A stretch of DNA of 26,263 bases, from positions 1-26,263 of the forward strand of contig JAAMXP010001309.1 of assembly GCA_019693395.1 (NCBI GenBank), written 5' to 3'. Origin of the DNA: Ettlia oleoabundans. Its lineage: Eukaryota; Chlorophyta; Chlorophyceae; Chlamydomonadales. This document shows positions 20,596-26,263 of this stretch, piece by piece. The notes beneath the pieces were generated by a model. It made no database searches and had not been told where the DNA came from. It saw nothing but the letters and a program-made list of their open reading frames with translations. Within the stretch, counting starts at the first letter, position 1. The number at the start of each line of letters is the position of its first letter. The position numbers were made by a program, and so were the translations under genes.

Positions 20596-21094
20596 ATGTT
20601 CCTGCTGCTTACTGTGAGCCACTAATCAGCAGCGAGTGCACAAGGGATGCAGTACTTGTTACACAAGGTAGTTGTGCGGTAATCATTTCACAATGGGTCA
20701 CAGCCAGCTCTCTCAAAGATCACGGTTTGACTAACGCCCATTTTTGTTCTTCTGCTGGATGCTGTTAGTTGCACATCATGGGCATTGCTTAAAGATCACT
20801 AACGTGCTGCATGTGCTTGGCTTACTGCTGCTGCTGCTGCCTTGGGCTGCGCTTCAGTCTGGAGCAGAACCATCTGTGAAGCCCAGCACGGCTGTCCACC
20901 GCTTCCACACCAGATCCGTAGATCTGCAGCGGGGCAGGAACGTGCTTTTGTGGCTACAAGAGAAGCTATTGGAGGCACATCAATTGGCCGGCTGTGCTGA
21001 AGGGCGGTACTCTGCCGGAATGGAAGAAGCTTACAGACCAACCACCCAAGCCTCACCGCCCCCAACCCATGCGTTGCACTTGCTAGTCTTCCTC
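20596..21094. other. Intergenic region left of the YGP/WLR gene
   Basis: This 500-base stretch holds the 3' UTR of the minus-strand gene ending at 21095 and any promoter of the small gene ending at 20221. A TTACA (TGTAA on the minus strand) lies at 21031-21035. A plus-strand open frame at 20744-21265 is Leu/His-rich without recognisable motifs and overlaps the real minus-strand exon, so it is read as chance. Confidence 0.45.
21031..21035 (-). terminator. Candidate TGTAA polyadenylation signal for the YGP/WLR gene
   Basis: On the minus strand TGTAA lies about 60 bases past the TAG stop at 21097-21095. The position supports that stop as the real gene end. Confidence 0.5.
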
Positions 21095-23208
21095 CTACTC
21101 GATCTTCCTCTTGGCGCCGCCGCGCTTGGACTGAGATGTCAGCTGCTGGGCGTGATGCTTGGCTTCCGCTGCGGCCACCTCCAGCGCCGTTTTGCGAAGC
21201 CACTGACTGTTGTTGTTGACCTTGGCGTTGGGCCCGTACATCTGCATGACACGGAAAGAAAGTGATGCAAGGCAAGATTGGTGGTGGCTGCCGGCACTGG
21301 TGGGCAGCACTGGTGCTGCCAAGGCAGCAACAGCGGCAGCAGTAGAGCTGGACCGCCTCTGCTAATTTCAGGATCGCAGCTGGCCTGCACTGTGGAGTAA
21401 CTTTCACTCTGGAATTGCTTGCCTCACGGAAGAAGTCCTGCAGCTCTTTCACCGTCATTCGCTTCACCACCTCCACCGCCTGCTCCACATGCAGCTGCTG
21501 CGCCGCCGGCTCCTTGGCCTGATGCGCTGCCAGTCGTTCATGTCCTCGCCTACATACAGGCTGGCGGGGCAGATGGTGGATGTGGGAGGAATTGGGAGGT
21601 TGAGGTGCAGATGCAATCATCTTGCAATCATCTTGCACATCGCTGAGCTGCAGCAAGTCAGCAACAACTTGTGACCCCCAACCTCGCCCACTGGTTGGTG
21701 TCAGCACCACCCCAAGCCGCTGAGCTTCCTCGTAAGGGAGGCCCAGCGCCTCCAGCACCTTATCGCGCAGCCAGTCGCTGCGTGGGGTGTCATTGTTGAG
21801 GGGGCCGTATGCCTGCAGCAAAGGCAAATAAACAGGGGAGTGCAAGGCAGGTAGGTGCTTGAGGTGAAGGGCTTCCCAAGTTACAGGCATGGCGGGAAGG
21901 GGCGTCTAGGATGCCTCCATAGGGAGGGAGTCCAAGTTGTGGGAAGCACGATTCTGAAGCAGAACTCGCAATTCAACTCAACCTGCAGTAGAGCTCCACC
22001 AGCTCTGGGTAGCTCAAGGCCTTCACCTTGGCCACCACCTCATACTGGGTCAGCACCGGCAGCGAGTTGTCGATGGGCTTGAGCCGCTTCTCAGCGATGC
22101 CTGCAGCAAGCAGATGCGGTGTGGTACACGCAGGTGGAATTTGCTTTGAAATCTTTCGTGAACAAATCTGACAATAATTTTTCTCGTTGTTAGTAATTGT
22201 CAAACTTGTGAAAGGTTACCTCACTGCGGCAAAGCTGCCAATTAGATGAGCTGCTCACAGCTAGCAGCTCACAACAGATGGACGGCGGCAGAACAAACAG
22301 CAAGCGGACCTGTGGGCACCAGGTCCTGCGCTTCAAGCTTGGCTTGTTGTGGGCTCATGCCACAAGCCCCCAGCACCTCGGCGCATTGCCACCAGCCAGC
22401 CACGGTGCGGGGCACCGCATGACGATATGCCTATCGGGGGGTTGGGAAGGAAAATATGTCAACTCAGGGTTGAATATAGATTCCAGCCCTCCCCTAGCAA
22501 GGCAATTATGCATGCATTTGACTGAGAGCACACCCAGTGGGCTCATACCTACTACCGGCACATTTAATGCTTCAGCCGCCTGCCAGCCGCCCATCTCTTT
22601 GGCCACGCCGCACGCACTTGCAGTCATGAACGGCACCACCCCTGGCGCTCATGACGGCGAAGACTTTGATCCAGGAGGGAGGCATGTCCTCCAGCACCGC
22701 CGCTGCCTGATCCAGGTCCTCAGTGCCCAGCAGATACAGCATGACCTCGGTGCGTTGGGACTCTGCCTTGGTCTTGATTGCAGCAGGGGCAAAATTTTCA
22801 GAGTTGTAAGCTCTTGTTTGATGAAAATGTTTACATGGAGCGAGGTCAAGTTCGTGTAAAATGCCAGCAAGCACTCATGCACAGGCGTTTACAGGCACCA
22901 CATTGTTGCTACAGAAGCTGCTTGCAGCTGCCTCACGCCCTTTTTCACACGCCACCACCCAACCAGCACCAGTGCGACATCGAGAAACAACCACACCGCC
23001 GGCAAGCCGCTGTTTCAATAAACAATACACCCGTCGCCTCGTGCTGCAGCCACACAGCCAGCTGCGAAGAGTAAAATCACCAGGTCAGCCAGTGGGATGT
23101 GCTGAACGCTCAGGTGCTACCGTTTATCCAGAAGATCCACGGACAGCTGGCGCCGTATGTCCCGTACCAGCGGCTGAAAGTCATGGTACCGCAGCAATTC
23201 CACCAGAC
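21095..23208 (-). CDS. Unrecognised multi-exon gene with two YGP...WLR repeats
   Basis: Exons I can support are about 23208-23121 (GLVELLRYHDFQPLVRD), 22812 or 22772 to 22640 (TEVMLYLLGTEDLDQAAAVL), 22100-21983 (AEKRLKPIDN, ending ELVELYC), 21812-21683 (AYGPLNND, then SDWLRDKVLEALGL), about 21526-21423 (VVKRMTVKELQDFFRE) and 21241-21095 (MYGPNAKVNNNSQWLRK). The last intron is GC-AG (GAG|GCAAGC). The protein ends in a basic tail (KRGGAKRKIE), possibly a nuclear signal. Two repeats share the plan V-K-x-(L/M)-(S/T)...EL-x4-YGP-x(4-8)-WLR, which looks SAP-like but which I cannot assign. Two joints are unresolved: the AYGP exon is out of phase with the 21983 donor, and the first listed exon reads into a TAG at 23119-23117 unless spliced. 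The 5' end was not found; a donor-like site lies at 23366. Confidence 0.55.
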
Positions 23209-23259
23209 CTGTGGCAGTGGGCAACAGGCATGCTAGGGGCAGGACACTAGCAGCGCCCA

Positions 23260-25615
23260 CAGCAGGGTCGTGCAAGCGGCAGCAAATGTGTTGCAATGGG
23301 CGGGACAGCAGCAGGCAATCCCTGCTGAACGTGCCTCCCCGCTGTTTGCACCCGCACAATCCTCACCTTTCAGTGATATCGCCGTGCTGCGCCACCATGC
23401 TGCCTGACATGGGCCACAAGAAAATCTACCGTCTCAGCATTCCTCCATCACCCCTTTACACTGTTGTTATGGCCAACAGCATTGGTTTGGCATAGTTGTT
23501 AAACCAGCAGCATATGGCGGCACCCAAGCATGCATCTCTGGCGCCTCCAACACCTTGCCACGTCACCCCCTTTATCGTGTCACTGGTGCATTTATTGTGT
23601 TCAGGTGAATGAAACGAGGAAGTGGAATGAACGGCGGTCTGCCAGCCTAGGTCTGGGTCCAGCGATCAACCCGGCTACCCCCCTCTTTCACCCCAACCCT
23701 CGCCCACCGCCCATGCTGCTGTGCATCCTGTTGTGCACCTGCTCACTGCTGTCCGCTTTTCTGCTCGCCAATTTGCAAGGAGTCACACTTGCTGCGATGA
23801 TTGGCGTAATCCCTGGTGTGTCTGCAATATGGCGCCCTTGGCTACATGAGACTGCCCGGTACCATATCCCATCCGCAGACGAAAAGCCGGAATGGCAGAG
23901 CCACGAAAAGGACAGGGTGGTCAACTGGCAGCAATGCTTCTATAGTAAAACAGGGTGCGGGCATGCAAGGTCAAGGCAGCCCTACATTGGAGCAGGCATA
24001 CACAAGGAGTGGGAAGACGTGTACAACGCAATGGTGTGCAGCTTCAAAACAGGGAAACCGGTGAGGACCGCGAGGCGCCAGTGTGCTCTTGCATTGGTGT
24101 GCTGGTGAAATGCTAAGGTGATGACTTTGTAATGGAGAAGAAACAGGTAGGCCTATTCAAGTGCAACACAGCTGGCCACTGCCCAGCCATGCAGCAACCG
24201 GCCCGCCACAGCCGTAAGGCGAGAGCTACAACGGCAGCGGCAGTGGGATCTCCTTAGCGGGGGAGGCACCAGGTGGAAGGCATAGCGCCTCCCCACACGG
24301 CAGCACCACACCCATGCCGCTGCTGCCGCCTTCTTGACCATCTCTACCACTGACAGTCCCGCCCTCACCGCACACCCGCCCAAAACTGGTTTGACGGCTG
24401 TCACGCCATCCAGCTATGTGGTCAGGGAAGGCGAGGGGCTCTTGTCGCCACCCCTCAGCACATCGGTGCACAGTGGGATCAGCAGCGGGAAAGCTGAGAG
24501 CAGCAGTGGCAGCAGCACCTCGTCAGCAACATTTCCAAGGGGTTTTGTTGCTCCTGCGTGTAATGCCGAACTGAAGATTGAAACTGCGTATAAGAACGCC
24601 AGGATAACACTGCGAGATTGGGCCTTTCCGGCACCGAATAGAACTTCGCGAACTCCTCCACGGTGTGGCCGCCTAGACGCAGCGCAGCGCGGCATGGGCG
24701 CCGGGCACAGGGCGTTGGGGCATAAGGCTGGCCGCTGCTCCCCAATGTCCATGTCGTGACAATGCACATTGTTATACGGCACGGACAGTAAGAAGTGTGC
24801 AGAGCTGAGGGGTGTTACAAAGTCTGCGCCAGGATACCCTCTGGCGGGCAGGTACAAACAGACAGGGATGAATAAATGAACTAACTGTGTATGCATGCAC
24901 CAACAGTGCTACCTCAAATGGGGGCATAAAAGAATAAGCACGATGAATGGGTGGTGGGCAGGGTGTGTGGGTGCCGGTCGGATTGGGAAGGGTGGTTCAG
25001 CATGGGTGGGGTTTAGATGAACGAGGTGAGACGGCCACCACCGTGCCTACCAGGCCAGTTGACGCTGCCCACCGCTACCATCACCTACTCTAGGCACGTG
25101 ACATTTGTCAGTGCACGGAAGGCCAACGAATCGGGATCTGGGCGGGGGACCCAGGGTAACACAGCAATAGGAGAGTTGGAGGGCATCACAACGGTGGAAT
25201 GTAAGGGGAAGTTGGTTGAGGTTGAGATTGAGGAGAGGAGGGTCGCTGATCACTCCCTTGTTTCAACAGCTGACACAGCCGGTCTGTCAACAACAAAGGA
25301 GGCGGTGGCCGCATCGTAGTAAATGAATGCATAATTCTGCCCCAAGGTTCAAGGCACGTTCAACATCAAACTTGCAACACAACGATTGTGGCGGCACTGA
25401 CAAACTTGCCAGTGGCGCCGCAGGTAAAATTCGTTTCACGGAAGGGGATAATGCAGCTGCAGCAACGTTCGAGCACCATCTGCACCCCGGCAGAAGAGGT
25501 TTAAGTGCGGGTGACCGGTGGTGTGGCTCACCCGGTAGTCCTCACACAAATGTGTCAGATGGTCACTTTGTGCCGCCCTTTGACTCCACATGTGCAAGAC
25601 TGCAGCAGCTAACAG
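23260..25615. other. 2.3-kb region without a supportable gene
   Basis: Several open frames exist but none carries recognisable family content. A plus-strand frame at 23530-24108 (192 codons) has a hydrophobic stretch and a good donor-like site (AAACCG|GTGAGG) near 24060. A plus-strand frame open from 24286 to 24759 is Ser/Thr-rich, while its complement reads as Leu-rich with LRLGGHTVEEFAKFYS near 24650, so the true coding strand cannot be chosen. A plus-strand frame at 25017-25319 ends in a charged segment (GKLVEVEIEERR). One or two real genes may be hidden here. No tRNA was recognised. Confidence 0.4.
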
Positions 25616-25620
25616 TTACA
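25616..25620 (-). terminator. Candidate TGTAA polyadenylation signal for the ER lectin gene
   Basis: TTACA on the plus strand, TGTAA on the minus strand, lies about 106 bases past the lectin stop codon. It is the only copy seen at a suitable distance. Confidence 0.5.
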
Positions 25621-25725
25621 GCCAACCCCAACCAAGAGCAAAGGAAACTAACTGACTATAACAACCACAAATATTGCTGACGTTGCCACGCCAGCATGTG
25701 GGGACTTTCCCTTTCTAGTGGGCTC

Positions 25726-26235
25726 CTACAACTCATCATGCGCTGTGTTGTTCTGCGTCTCGCTTTCCGCCTCTGTCTCCCCTCCGCCTTCCTCAATCTC
25801 ATCTGGATCCGCATACTCGTCAGTGTCTGTCTCCGGCAGGGCATAAGCAGCATCCAACTCCTCATCAACCTCCTCATCTTCCCCCTCCCCGCCAGTACTT
25901 GTATTGCCGGCACTGCCGCCATGCGCGCCATGCTGGGCGTCGCCGCCGCCGCCACGCCCAGCGCGGCCTCTCCTCCTTGTGGAGAACCCGACGTGGCTCT
26001 TCAGGGAATCTGGCAGGGTGACCGGGAAGCCTGGCAGCGTGCACAGCTGCGGCACATAAAGCTCCACAACATACGAACACTGCTCCGGCTCAGAAATGAT
26101 GATGTGCATGTCGGCATCGGGGCTGCACATGAGGCGAAGCTCGCTGCTGCGCAGCACAGAGTGCTGCTGGCCAGATTCGTCGGGATCCAAGTCGCAGTGG
26201 TTGCCGCTGTTGTATATCTGGGACGCATAGGGCAC
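25726..26235 (-). CDS. OS-9/Yos9-like ER lectin, last exon (MRH domain, C-terminal HDEL)
   Basis: This is the last exon of a gene entering from the right edge. The acceptor is TTGCAG at 26241-26236 and the reading opens in phase 0. The first 65 or so residues are the C-terminal part of a mannose-6-phosphate-receptor-homology domain: SQIYNSGNHCDLD, then VLRSSELRLMC, then SEPEQCSYVVELYVPQLC. Cysteine spacing and the Gln, Arg, Glu and Tyr expected to contact mannose are present. A basic Gly-rich segment and a long acidic Glu/Asp/Thr tail follow, and the chain ends in HDEL, so the protein should be retained in the ER lumen. OS-9/Yos9 proteins select misfolded glycoproteins for ERAD. Glucosidase II beta also combines an MRH domain with HDEL, but the LC-x-LP-x-F ending and the long tail favour OS-9. 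N-terminal exons are outside the window. Confidence 0.8.
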   Translation of the reverse strand: MPYASQIYNSGNHCDLDPDESGQQHSVLRSSELRLMCSPDADMHIIISEPEQCSYVVELYVPQLCTLPGFPVTLPDSLKSHVGFSTRRRGRAGRGGGGDAQHGAHGGSAGNTSTGGEGEDEEVDEELDAAYALPETDTDEYADPDEIEEGGGETEAESETQNNTAHDEL

Positions 26236-26263
26236 CTGCAACCAATGGGGGGGTGGTGGTGGG

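Noticed and set aside
20799..21890. 363-codon minus-strand open frame taken as one exon
   Set aside because: It contains real exon pieces (AYGP...WLR; MTVKELQDFFRE) but reads through introns between them and past the GC donor at 21422. The true last exon is in another frame and ends at 21095.
22278..22859. 193-codon plus-strand open frame
   Set aside because: It overlaps the better-supported minus-strand exon (TEVMLYLLGTEDLDQ) and spans its introns. The translation has no recognisable feature.

Overview
The window looks like nuclear DNA of a green alga, most likely a Chlorella-like trebouxiophyte. This is inferred from intron-dense genes with short exons, GC-rich coding sequence rich in Ala, Gln and Ser, TGTAA motifs downstream of several stops, frequent GC-AG introns, and protein families shared with plants and algae. 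There are no operons, rRNA genes, recognisable tRNAs, CRISPR arrays or autonomous transposons. Gene models were spliced by hand from splice sites, reading phase and family conservation, so exon edges are predictions.

Layout. Positions 1-1008 (+) hold the 3' end of a sirtuin gene. It converges on a seven-exon RWP-RK transcription factor gene (5054 down to 2069, -). Next comes an eleven-exon gene for a J-domain protein with a DnaJ-X domain (10273 down to 6237, -), whose glycine-rich N-terminus recalls the C-terminal part of VPS13 proteins. A 559-base divergent intergenic region separates it from two tandem paralogous three-exon genes of no family I recognise (10833-12134 and 12642-13906, +). 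A fifteen-exon MRS2/CorA-type magnesium channel gene follows (14442-19222, +).

The channel gene is the most unusual part. Its signature GMN tripeptide reads AMN. Its last exon, which encodes the second membrane helix, has a second in-phase copy at 20084-20194. The two copies are separated by a foldback with arms of about 280 bases. Tail to tail with the second copy lies a possible small basic-protein gene (20595 down to 20221, -).

Further right, an unrecognised minus-strand gene (about 23208 down to 21095) carries two copies of a YGP...WLR motif. About 2.3 kb without a supportable gene follow. The right edge holds the 3' end of an ER lectin gene (26235 down to 25726, -) with a mannose-6-phosphate-receptor-homology (MRH) domain and a C-terminal HDEL retention signal.

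These are independent eukaryotic genes and I see no shared pathway. The best candidates for something undescribed are the tandem pair with conserved kinase-site-like motifs, and the duplicated terminal exon with its foldback.
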